64,000 nucleotides of DNA, from the NCBI GenBank assembly GCA_963691705.1, contig OY829542.1, forward strand, positions 43,583,105-43,647,104, written 5' to 3'. Below the pieces are notes generated by a model. The model saw only the letters and a list, made by a program, of their open reading frames with translations. It searched no databases and was not told the origin of the DNA. Shown here piece after piece: positions 20,913 through 30,000 of this stretch (position 1 is the first letter of the stretch; the number at the start of each line of letters is the position of its first letter). The translations under genes and the position numbers were made by a program. This DNA comes from Viola odorata (lineage: Eukaryota > Streptophyta > Magnoliopsida > Malpighiales > Violaceae).

Positions 20913-22553
20913 TCACCCTTCATGGTTGGCGTTTCGGTCGAATTGCCAAGGCCTTCCTAGCAACAAGTGGCTGGCGTGCATAGGGACTATATCAAACAAG
21001 ATCTCGTCCTTATATCTCCCAATGGCAAATGTCACTAGCACTTGCTTGGTAACCTTCAATGTGTTGCCGTCGTTCACCCAAGATAGGGTGTACGGCTTTG
21101 GATGTCTAACAACGGGTAAACCAAGCCTGTGAACCACAAGTGTGCTCGCACAGTTAGTACAGCTGCCATTATCAATAATCACTGAACATATCTTGGTTGC
21201 TATGATGCAACGAGTGTGAAAAAGGTTGTTGCGTTGCTCCTCATCGCAAACTTCTATTTTTGGAGCGACACTCAAGTTGCGCCGAATTACGCAATTAGTC
21301 GATCTTCCCACTCGTTCCTCTTCTTCACTCTCCTCTTCGGCCTCACTCTCCACATCCTCTTCTTCATCCACATCTTTGTCCTCCTCGGAGTCTAAGTCAC
21401 CATTGTCCTGAATGATAACTATGCGCCGATTCGGGCATTCCCTTTGCATATGGCCGCGACCATTGCACTTAAAACAAACAATCTCTCGTAAGGGCTGGTG
21501 ATCAGTGGTTTGGGGTGTTTGGGCAATAGGTTTTGTGGTATTAGGTGTGGTGTTTGGGCTTCTAGGGTTGTAGGTTGTAGGGATCACTTTCGGTGGTGTT
21601 TTGGTAAAAGTAGTGGGCTTGTTCCAAGGTTTCTTCCAAGGCGTAGGTCTAGGGTTTTGGGTTGTGTTTAGGGTTGTGTTTGGGGTACGGGTTTTCTTCC
21701 TTCTCTCCGCCATGATAGCTAGGTGGAGCAGCTCCTCAATGCTATGGTATTGCATGACCTCAACAGTGTCCGCAATTTCTTTGTTCAAACCACTCAAGAA
21801 GCGTGCCATTGTAGCACCTTCGCTTTCTACCACTTGCGCTCGGGCTATGGCCATCTCCATTTCATTATAAAACTCACTCACACTCTTGGATCCTTGGTTA
21901 AGGTTCTGTAATTTAGTGTGAAGGTCTCTGTGGAAGTAGCGTTGGATAAAATGCTCCTTCATAACCCTAACCATCTCGTCCCAAGTGTCAACCGGACCCA
22001 TTCCTACTCGTTGCCTAGTAATGTGCAACTGATCCCACCAATGGGCAGCATACCCATAGAACTCAACAGAGGCTATCTTAACCTTCTTCTCCTCTAAATA
22101 GTTATGGCACAAGAAAATTGCCCTCATCTTGCGTTCCCAATTGAGAAACGCATCCGGATCCTCTTTTCCTTCGAATGCGGGAACCTTTAACTTAATTCCC
22201 ATAAGCCTTTCATCTACTCCTACCTCTCCTCCTCTAGGCTGCCTCGGTTGGGGTCTCCTCGACCTACGTATCTCTTCCTCATACTTCTCTTCCTCATCTT
22301 CCTCCTCATACCCTTTGGCATTGGCCTCCTCTCCCGTTGGCATGCCATGGACATATGGTGACTCCTTCGGGTTAAGGACTTCGGTGTAACGAGTGTGTGG
22401 CTGCCTTGCATCGTGGGTAGCAGCCTCCTTTTATTTGGCGACCTCCTTTCGCCATGCCTCCATCTCATCAAACCTCTCGGTTAACTTGCACATCATGGCT
22501 AGCATTTCAACTTGCGCTTGTGACTCCGTGCTCTTAGGCGAACTATCTGTCAT
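20913..22553 (-). pseudogene. gag: CRM-like Gag and protease
   Basis: ATG at 22553 (MTDSSPKSTESQAQVEML). TAA at 22431 breaks the N-terminal coiled coil; otherwise the frame is open to TGA at 20913 and in register with RT. Gag core: VPAFEGKEDPDAFLNWERKM, HWWDQL, and FYNEMEMAIARAQVVE. One zinc knuckle, CFKCNGRGHMQREC, binds element RNA. A Glu/Asp-rich stretch follows. The protease active site reads IIDNGSCTN where DSG is expected, so the enzyme may be inactive; its second half includes VPMHASHLLLGRPWQFDR. The 20913 TGA replaces Arg in NHEG-R-SNMY. Length without stops (about 545 codons to that point) is normal for the clade. Confidence 0.85.
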
Positions 22554-23376
22554 CTGAAATCACAATAACAACAAAGAACAAGCGTAAAATTGCCCTACCT
22601 AAAGCACTCCCTCATGTGTTTAAACCCTCGTGTTTAATCACTTTAATGTTCTCACAAGTCACTCTAGCAATTCTCTTCAATCAATCCAAGATCCGTAGAC
22701 TCAAAGAATGTCAAGAAACGCTTCCAATAAATTGCAAAGACAACTAGGCTTCGAAAGAAATATAGATGTGATATAACTGATTAATTACTTTGACAATTAA
22801 CCAAACAATTATAACACAGAGTAGATAGGTCAAGTATCATAGGAGCTCAAGGAAGACAATTGTTTTTGCAAAATTCTACACTAGTTCGGATTTGTTTTAG
22901 AACTAGGGTTTCCGATTTGTTTCTTTGATAACTTTTGAATGGATGCTCCGTTTTTTATGATTCTTGTTGCGTTGGAACACTCTTTTCTTGCTGATTTTGA
23001 TTCATTACTGATCTCAAGGTTTCTCTTTTGTTAACACACTGAAAATTTTGAATTCGCTTTCTGTTCTGTTTTTGTGCGAATGAATTCTTTTGTTTTATTT
23101 TTTTTTTTTTTTTTGAAATATAAATTGCAAGTACTTGAAACTAAACAAACTGACACTTTGTGGGACTTTCTTTTCTGTTTTTATGACTCAAACAAGATAG
23201 CAAATAAAAAGGGCTTGATTTGTTACCTAAACGGACACAACTAGTTACTAGTTTTGACTCACTAACACAAACGGGGAAACAAACAAGATTGGTATAGATT
23301 TGGCTAAGGAAATAAGGAAACCAATATTAACAAACAAAAACAATAATTAAAAGGATAGTTACCAATTCGGTGAGCA

Positions 23377-23394
23377 GCCTTTGCTCCGCTACCA
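23377..23394 (-). other. Primer binding site of the CRM-like element
   Basis: Minus strand TGGTAGCGGAGCAAAGGC, two bases after the LTR end. Close to, but not the same as, the initiator-Met site (TGGTATCAGAGC). Between it and gag, 22554-23376 is an AT-rich leader with a run of 18 T near 23098 and no gene. Confidence 0.75.
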
Positions 23395-23396
23395 GC

Positions 23397-24486
23397 TGAT
23401 GTGGTGCCTATATGGAAAACGCACCGAATGATGGATCGTTGCTCAGCGACAAGGATTTGATGCGGAAAATATAACTCATCAGAAACTCCTAGGCAACCTG
23501 GATGAAATCATTCGAGGTTCTTCAATAGGAGCCTGACCCTCCTAGGTGCAATACCTAGACAACCCAGACGAACTATGAATGGGGTGATAACTTCATGTTT
23601 TACTTGAGGCTAGACGCGGCTTATCAAACCGGGTATAGAACAAGGATCTTGGAGATCAACTGAAGAAAACTTCTTCTGGTTTTTAATAAAATCAACGTAA
23701 AGAAACTAATGTGGCGGCTTCCCTTTTTATGGAAAGGAATCCGCAACCCTAATCTAGGAAGTTCACATGAGTTTAACTTCCTAGAAAGATCTAATTATTT
23801 ATCTACTTAATAATAAAATCCACCTAGATAAATAATAGTCAAACAACTTAAAATAAAGTCAATCCAGGTCCTGGTCGAGTCAAAGTCCGGTCAGAGTGAC
23901 CAATGCTCGAGTCGGATCCGCTGGATGCCCGTTGGGCTTTATTTCTGCGCATGCTGAGTAGAATGATGCGTTCTCTCAACTCCTTCGGGCGAATTGGATG
24001 AAATTTGGACAGAGTACTTCTCAGACACATGTCTCACCATGGCCCAAAGATAGTATGGGGAAATATTCGTCCATCATCAAAAGGCTCGAAGGTGGCTTTC
24101 GCCGACAGTATGATACTTTAGGTGAGGCGTTCACTCTAACCTTTGATGCGATTGGGCTGGAACTTGGAAGGTTTGTTCCTAGTGATTTATAAATACATCC
24201 TGTCTTGCCAGAATATTTCTTACATCAAAATTTGGGCTAGAGGTCCGACTTGGCCCATGGTGGCCTCGGTGGTGCCTCGGTTGCGGCGTCCACGAGTGTG
24301 AGGAGGCGCAGCTGGGGTACGCGCAGGATGGCTGAGTCCAGTGAGGCTTTGGCCTTCAGTTCCTCATGGATCAGGGTGCTTAGCCTTGCTTGTAGGGTCC
24401 TCACGTGCGAGCGTGTGATGGCGCCTGTGGGCGGCAAGGGCACGGGTGCGGTAGGTGCGGCTGGACTCCTAGTCTGGCTCGTATCA
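23397..24486 (-). repeat. 5' LTR of the CRM-like element
   Basis: Same ends as the 3' LTR. A weak TATA-like CCATAAAAAGG lies near 23723, about 330 bp before the LTR end, the same distance as the TATATAAG box in the 45962-61518 element. Lacks about 20 bp near 23485 present in the other LTR. Confidence 0.88.
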
Positions 24487-24501
24487 GATCCATGATTCAA
24501 G
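24487..24501 (+). repeat. 15-bp direct repeat right of the CRM-like element
   Basis: GATCCATGATTCAAG, identical to 16718-16732; joins the interrupted tail of the Athila-like element. Confidence 0.9.
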
Positions 24502-25112
24502 TGTCTAGTAACAAAGTCTACCAGAGAACTGTGCATAACTATTTTATCCTACCTTGTGCACCTTTTTGCATAGAGCTGTCATGCGAAAATTTTAAAGATT
24601 AGCCATTTAGAATAAATGCTTTTATATTCTTGCTTCACTAAGCAAGAATATCTAGAGAACTAAGAGATTTTACCTTTGTATATAAAAAGAAAAATATTTT
24701 GTCCTGGTGTTCCCGCCTCATTAAGTAGGAACATCTAGGAAACTACTTATGAAATGTCAAGAAATTCTGGTAAATTGCTAAGCTAAAAAAAATGGTAAAA
24801 TATGAGAGAAGTTCATGTGAGAAAGGGAAACATGGGGAGTCAGAACAATTTTGATGTGTTGCTATTGCGAGATTTTGTCACAAAACACCTAAGTTATGAC
24901 TATGTATAAATAGGATTGTTGAGGCATTGGTTAGGCCTTAGTAATACGGTTTTGAAGTTGTAGAGTAAATCGTTTGAGCATTCCATGTGATGAGATGGAT
25001 TTTCAGCTACAGATGTTTCCTGGTCCTTACCCCTTGGGTGTGTTTTGTTTTGTTTTGTTTGTTTTCGAGCCAGTATGCTTGAGGACAAACATTAGACTAA
25101 GTGTGGGGGGTT
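24502..25112 (+). other. 3' tail of the Athila-like element before its LTR
   Basis: No gene. Ends with GAGGACAAACATTAGACTAAG followed by TGTGGGGGGTT, the phrase and polypurine tract that precede the 3' LTR in Athila elements. A TTTTG microsatellite lies at 25044-25062. Confidence 0.65.
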
Positions 25113-25260
25113 TGATTAAGCTCTAATTGTACCATCGTTCCCTTCTTCATTTTTTCCCTTCTCCTCCAGCACAACCACACCACAACATATCAATCCTTTC
25201 CTCAGATTGAACCTTTCCTCATCACATTCAACTCAAACCATAATCCACTTCCATCCATCA

Positions 25261-25455
25261 ATGGCAGCAGCAGCTGCCCCTGGATCCGAATCCGCCAATG
25301 GTGACGCCGCAATAACAAAACCCAAGGTCATACTCATCACTGGCATCACATGCCAAGACGGTTCCTACCTCACCGAGTTCCTCCTCAACAAAGGCTACAA
25401 GGTTCATGGCTTGATCTGTCGCTCCTCCAATTTCAACACCCAGCGGATCAACCAC
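25261..25455 (+). pseudogene. GMD: Captured 5' end of a GDP-mannose 4,6-dehydratase gene
   Basis: ATG at 25261 begins [20 protein letters not shown], then a Rossmann-fold start ([20 protein letters not shown]) and [17 protein letters not shown], after which similarity stops abruptly. This is the N-terminus of the short-chain dehydrogenase that makes GDP-4-keto-6-deoxymannose on the way to GDP-fucose (MUR1/GMD in plants). Only about 65 of roughly 370 residues are present. The nucleotide-binding Gly of GITGQDG is Cys here, and Arg is replaced in LI-R-RSSN, so the piece is not functional. About 130 bases of C-rich, leader-like DNA precede the ATG. Plant GMD genes have a simple, often intronless coding region, so a genomic or cDNA source cannot be told apart. 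Confidence 0.85.
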
Positions 25456-26033
25456 ACCCAAACCAATCCATTTTTGTCACACACCCAAACCATTTCCTCA
25501 CCGCCACAACCCACCCATCACCCCAAACCGATCCTCACCGTCATGATCCACCAACCCCTAACCAAATCCACCACCGATAAAACCCATCCACACCATAAAA
25601 ACCATCACTGACCTCCAACCCATTAATTGCCGGTGTCGGTAGAACAAGAGAAAAAGAAAAATAGAAAGAAAAAATGGCAATGGGTTGCGAGAGTAGAGGA
25701 AGAAAGATAGAAAAAAAGAAAGAAAAGAAAATGGTGCAGAGGAAAGAAAGAAAAAGGAAAGAAGAAAAGAAAGGAAAGAAAAGAAAAAGGAGAGAGTGAA
25801 GTAAGAAAGAGAGGGGTTGGGCTTCGGCCCAACCCAAGAAAAAAAAAAGAAGATGCCGGGTCCATTTTTCCTGGCTTTGGACTCGGGACCCGAATTCTTA
25901 GCCGGGCCGGGACCAGGACCGAGATTTGGTCCCATTTTTTGTCAGGACCGGGTCTGGTCCCGACCCGATTGTCTTCAGGGTCTAGCTGGGATGGGTCGGG
26001 TCTGGACCCGTAGACCCAAATTGACACCCCTAC
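25456..26033 (+). other. C-rich, purine-rich and GC-rich stuffer; possible hAT-like terminus
   Basis: First CCA/ACC-rich, then an AAAG-rich purine tract (25645-25815), a 9-bp hairpin with TTCG loop (25814-25835), then repeated GGGTC(T/C)GGxCCCG blocks ending ATTGACACCCCTAC. The last resembles a hAT-type inverted terminus (TAGGGGTGTCAAT); no left partner was found. The Phe/Ser-rich minus-strand frames here only reflect the purine tract. Confidence 0.35.
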
Positions 26034-26404
26034 TTGATCCTATAGCAACTCTGTGGATTGAAGATGAATATCTCTACGTCGATGATTGTGTATCTTATCT
26101 CATAGACGCCATCCTCTACTAGGAATTATTCTCATATCAGATCTCTATTCTCGAATCTGCTTTCTTGACCAAGATCATCATTCTTGGCCAAGACAGTTTA
26201 TACGCTCTATTTACTTTTCAGTCTTCATTCTATCACAACCACCCACACTTCACCTAAGTGTTATTTGGTCATCATAATTTCACACAGAGAATTGTACCAT
26301 TACTCTCTATGATTCAATCCTCTTACTGCTATCTACAAGCAGTTTGTTCTTAGTAGCGAGTTGTAACTCTTATATTTAGTTTTGACGAGTTCGACGCTCA
26401 GTCA

Positions 26405-27034
26405 AGGCTCACAAATAGCATAAATAGAGAGATCAACGTTAAAATGAGCTAATCGATCCTCATTACTCAAAGGCACGCTCATTGGATCGTTAACAAACAA
26501 GATATTTTCTCTAATTCTCATCTCACTTTCTTCTCTCACACTTTCAACCCTCTTTGGTGTTTCCTCACCCTTTTCACTCCCAAAAGTAGCATTGCTGAAT
26601 TCAAACAAAGTATTGACAATAATTTTAAACACATTTGGTTCAATGTTATTTTTCACACACTAAGTTTTCAGTCTACTCACCTCTTTTTCAATATGAGTTT
26701 CAACCACAACACTCTCTTCACTCACCCTTAATTTTGCACGCTCACTCCTTCTTCACTCTCTCCTTTCACTCTCCTCTCTATCACGTTGTTCCCATCTTGT
26801 GTTTATAGCCTCCAATTTATGAGTGAGGTTGGTGAGGTTGGCAAGACTTTCAGCCACACTAGGAATCACTCCCTCTTGTGACATGGTTGGAGAAGGCGAG
26901 TGATGTGATACAATGTAACGTTTGCGTGGCCGTAGGTGAGGAGGTACGTAGTGCCTTCGGCCTGGGTGAGGCGCATGACTCGTGGAAGGCTCTAGGTAGC
27001 CCGGGTAATAGGAATCGGTCCGGCAATAAGACAT
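26405..27034 (-). pseudogene. Gag-like N-terminal frame, truncated, two stops
   Basis: ATG at 27034 gives MSYCRTDSYYPGYLEPSTSH, a Tyr/Pro/Arg-rich start (VPPHLRPRKRY), then a coiled coil (ESLANLTNLTHKLEAINTRW, ERREESER-like). TGA at 26753 and TAG at 26660 interrupt the frame; both fit C-to-T changes. It continues with DPMSVPLSNEDRLAHFNVDL to the junction at 26405. Position after the leader says gag, but neither the usual core (WWxxL) nor a zinc knuckle is reached. It differs clearly from the Gag at 20913-22553. Confidence 0.45.
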
Positions 27035-27956
27035 TTAAACCTGCAAAAATAAAAGAAACTATATATATACGTGAGTCAAAAACACACCCTCACGTATTTG
27101 CACTCGTGTTTAGCTCTCGAAAAAAATTAAACTCACGAAACTCTCAAGTGTTTGTAGGCAGATCCATGTGCTCTCAATCCTTCAAGCTTCAACCTCAAGT
27201 ATCATCCATGAAGATTTAATCAAAGAAGCAAAGAAAGACACAGAAAAGAGACAAGACTCAAAGATACACTTTGCTGAAAAATTTATCACTTGACTTGAGA
27301 CTTAAGAAATAAAAGTGGTAAAAGCTATTTAAATGCCTAAATTGGTAAGCTTGAGAGGTGAATTTAGGGGGGTCATTTTGCTTTATACCAAAAATGGTAA
27401 AAGCTGGAAAAAGTGAGATGGCTAGGTGTTTGTTTCAAGGGAGTAGTTGTAAGGAGAAGATGGTTGCTGTCTAAGTCTCAACTACCACAAGATTAAATAA
27501 ATTAGAAACACAATTTTGACAGAAAAGCTCAAAGAAAATGGATCAAAAGGAGGAAATACTCCAGAACAAGGAAGAGCACAACAAGAACACCAAGTTGTCT
27601 GTTGCATTAGACTTTCAGATTTTGACAAAAAATAAATAAAATTATGGAAATAAATCACGAAATTAAATATAGAAATTCCTAAGATACAGCTCTACAACTT
27701 TCATGAAGGGAACAAAATTAAATTCCTCAGAGAACATAGACAAAACAGACCAAGAACATAAGGACTATACTTCTCGGATGAAATCTGCGCACCTTTTTGT
27801 TTTGGCCAAAGAGGATGACATTTTTACAGAATTTTCGCACGACTCAAGAACAACATTTGTTACAAACAAACTTAAGTTTATGGTCACAAAAATTAAGATT
27901 TTTCTTCGTGGGGAAACTAACACAAACGGCACAAACATAAGAAAAACTCAAGACCA

Positions 27957-27974
27957 GCCTTTGCTTCGCTACCA
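27957..27974 (-). other. Primer binding site
   Basis: Minus strand TGGTAGCGAAGCAAAGGC, two bases after the LTR; same variant as at 23377 and 60591. The leader 27035-27956 holds no recognised gene. Confidence 0.7.
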
Positions 27975-27976
27975 CC

Positions 27977-28831
27977 TGATACGGTTCGGGTTATCCATAT
28001 GCTCTTTTGTGCATGGATCTAGCCTTGAGTTTGTCACACAGCACACAACAAGAAAAACACAAGAATATTTGGTGGAAAACAAGGGGAGGACGCAGCAGAA
28101 GACACGCACTAATAGAGATACAACAAAAAAAGAACGATAAATACCCATAAGAGAACGCGGATGAGCCTTGCGATGGTGAGTCAAATAACAAATGGATAAA
28201 TGCTTGAATCTCACTTGTTGGAGAGCTTAACACACGGGCAGGATGTTCTCAATCTCTCAACAAACACAAATTCAAATTTCTCTCATACACTCGCACACAA
28301 AAGAAGTAGCGACGAGCTACACATAACTTACATGAATCCAAGGATCACAATAAATGTGCAACACAAATTTGACACTAAAACAAGGTGGAAATTTGAATAT
28401 TTTTACTTGACTCAAGTCTTAGAATTTCCGATCCAAAGAGGCAAGCACCAAGAGAGCCTAAGTTGGAATAAGGAGGCTAAAGCTCTCAACTTGATTTCAA
28501 CAAAAGATAGACTAAGTTACAAAATGAGGAGGAAAGACCTATTTATACTAAGTTACAAGATGGCAAAACTATTACACAAAATAAGCTTAAAAGCCCTAAA
28601 ATTGGCCAACTTCGCATTTCTGGTCTGGGCTTTACGGCATGCCGCTAACTTCTGTCCATTCTATCTTCAAATTTGCACATTACAAGTGGGGCTAGCGGCA
28701 TGCCGTTAACGGCGGGGAAGAAAACCTCAATTTGGTATTTGAAGGCTCCACGCATGTCTTTTGGCTTCCTTTTGGCTCGCCATGACATTGTCCACTTTGT
28801 CCAATACTTGACCCCCCTCATGCTTGTATCA
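27977..28831 (-). repeat. LTR of the 26405-28831 element
   Basis: Minus strand TGATACAAGCATG (28831) to CGAACCGTATCA (27977), 855 bp. Holds a TATA box at 28540-28547 and two copies of a palindromic CGGCATGCCG motif (28631-28649, 28691-28710). Related to the LTR ending at 54012. Confidence 0.75.
28540..28547 (-). promoter_or_regulatory. TATA box
   Basis: Minus strand AGTATAAATAGG, 84-163 bp downstream of the palindromic motifs. Confidence 0.55.
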
Positions 28832-29303
28832 CTAGGGAAGAGTCCAAATAGTCTGGCAGATTTTTATCATTCAACAAAGTGACAACTCTAACATCATGCT
28901 TTGTGTTAGGTTTGAGGTCTGAATATATGCATTTATTTTTCTCTTGCTCATGTAATGTAGAGTAGGCAAGATGTCCTAAATTTTCTATTCTCGCCTGAGT
29001 TTCCTGCATAAAATATTTCAGCATATCTTCAAAAGACTCACCTACATTTGAAGGATCGAGTGCAAGTTGTGGAGCCTTAAAACAGTGATAGTTATATTTA
29101 GGTTGCACTCCACAATTAAAATTTGATTGGTTCTACCAAGCGGGAGAGTGAGTAGATGTGTATGGATAATTGTATGGTTCATATCCCCACTGTGACGGAC
29201 CATAACATCCTTCAAAGGATGTCACACGTTATTCACCAAAGCTACCTGCATTAAAACACAGAGAAACAATGGTTAATGGAGAGAAAGAATTGAAACTAGT
29301 CAT
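28832..29303 (-). pseudogene. Mini-Gag fragment, Tyr/Pro-rich, interrupted
   Basis: ATG at 29303 (MTSFNSFSPLTIV) with TAA at 29229 and TAG at 29133 in frame. The Tyr-rich part (YGPSQWGYEPYNYPYTSTHS) aligns with YDPYYNPYASTPHPPWWNQG of the element at 51656; the TAG replaces one Trp of that pair. Then comes ESFEDMLKYFMQETQARIEN and RVVTLLNDKNLPDYL, recalling the C-terminal part of Athila Gag (MQETQA...ITLRSGK). The core and zinc knuckle of a normal Gag are absent. Cut at 28832 by an inserted LTR. Confidence 0.5.
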
Positions 29304-29374
29304 CAAAGAAAAATTGAAAAATCAAATAAAAGAAAAAAAAACTGGGCTTCTCCTTGGTCTAGGCTTAAGACCAT

Positions 29375-29392
29375 TCCCCGGCAACGGTGCCA
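29375..29392 (-). other. Primer binding site, tRNA-Asp type
   Basis: Minus strand TGGCACCGTTGCCGGGGA, the site used by Athila elements (TGGCGCCGTTGCCGGGGA), six bases after the LTR end. Confidence 0.8.
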
Positions 29393-29397
29393 AAATT

Positions 29398-30000
29398 TGA
29401 TGGGTGTCGAATCCGTTAAAAATAATTTCAACTTATCATTAACTACAATAATGGTAAGAGGTTCCATCCATAGAGAATGGGTAGGCTTAAAATAAGACGA
29501 ATACCAGATGAAAATAAATAAGTAAACAAATGGGGGTTTATATAAGAACTAATGACTAAAATAAAATGCAATTAAAATAGTAAACAAACAAATGATGAAT
29601 AAGATCAGATAATAAGAAATTCCCAGTAAAGACATACCCAAGGTCATAATTCATATGTATTGATCATTGGTACAAAAATGTTTAAAACCGAGTTTCATAG
29701 GGAGACTATTAGAAATCAGGTTCACTTTGATTTCCTACTCCCCTCCTAATCAAGTTTCTTAAAGAGACCCTCTATTAAGAACCCTAACTTTTTTAGTAAT
29801 CCTATGGTTCACTTATAGGATTTTAACTAGTTGGTTGATAAAAACAGGGAGAGACCTTTGGTAGGTCTAGGGATCAGTTCATTCGCCCCTATAACCTAAT
29901 TCTTTTTTATCACTAACTGAGTCCAGTTCGTTCATTAAGAATTCCGGCTAGGCACAAGCTAGTTGCTTACAAATTCCTTCTAACAATGTAGACCCAAAAT
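29398..30000 (-). repeat. Athila-type LTR, R-U5 part
   Basis: Ends (minus) GACACCCATCA at 29398. The body has the settled Athila style (GGTTCCATCCATAGAGAATG; TTTGGTAGGTCTAGGGATCAG). The U3 start was not found; the right limit is approximate. Confidence 0.5.

Larger units (their letters stand above)
16733..24486 (-). mobile_element. Complete CRM-like chromovirus (7.75 kb)
   Basis: Two LTRs (16733-17842 and 23397-24486) bracket a minus-strand gag-pol frame. The primer site lies at 23377-23394 and the polypurine tract (GAAGAGGGAGGGGA) at 17843-17856, so all landmarks are present. Gag, protease, RT, RNase H and integrase are in one frame, and pol runs across the polypurine tract into the 3' LTR, a trait known from CRM elements. 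The LTRs differ by roughly forty base changes by eye plus one deletion of about 20 bp, so the insertion is not recent. The clade call rests on recalled RT/IN sequence similarity. Confidence 0.85.
14187..26404 (+). mobile_element. Athila-like Ty3/Gypsy element, 3' half, with nested insertions
   Basis: Contains the end of RNase H and integrase (14190-15642), a small downstream gene (15956-16343), a 3' tail (to 16732 and again 24502-25112), the typical Athila phrase CTAAGTGTGGGGGG before the 3' LTR, and that LTR (25113-26404). A CRM-like element (16733-24486) interrupts the tail. The 5' half is cut at 14187 by the antisense-gene element and should continue left of the window. After the LTR end at 26404 a minus-strand Gag-like frame begins abruptly, so this element was inserted into it; AGGCT (26405-26409) would be the target duplication. 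Confidence 0.75.
25113..26404 (+). repeat. 3' LTR of the Athila-like element, carrying a foreign insert
   Basis: Starts TGATTAAGCTCTAATTGTACC, aligning with the start of the minus-strand LTR at 38525. From 26034 (TTGATCCTATAGCAACTCTG) to GCTCAGTCA at 26404 it matches the reverse complement of about 37100-37435. Between about 25135 and 26033 the expected LTR sequence is replaced by a gene fragment and a GC-rich transposon-like piece. Confidence 0.65.
26405..28831 (-). mobile_element. Minus-strand LTR element (chromovirus-type primer site), 5' end only
   Basis: LTR 27977-28831, primer site 27957-27974, AT-rich leader and a Gag-like frame from 27034, cut at 26405 by the Athila-like element. The rest should lie beyond that element, left of the window. 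It begins exactly where the mini-Gag frame of the 28832-30000 element is interrupted. Confidence 0.7.
28832..30000 (-). mobile_element. Non-autonomous Athila-like element with mini-Gag, 5' end
   Basis: LTR from 29398, tRNA-Asp primer site at 29375-29392 and a short Gag-like frame (29303 on) cut at 28832 by the neighbouring LTR. The protein is the same type as in the 48271-53273 element. The outermost member of the left nest visible here. The LTR's far end is not clear; similarity to Athila LTR style fades near 30000. Confidence 0.6.

Noticed and set aside
25541..26027. Phe/Ser-rich frames on the minus strand
   Set aside because: They read the complement of an AAAG-rich purine tract.
27703..28709. 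Plus-strand frames of 145 and 169 codons
   Set aside because: They cover the leader and LTR of a minus-strand element; sequences are low in complexity and match nothing.
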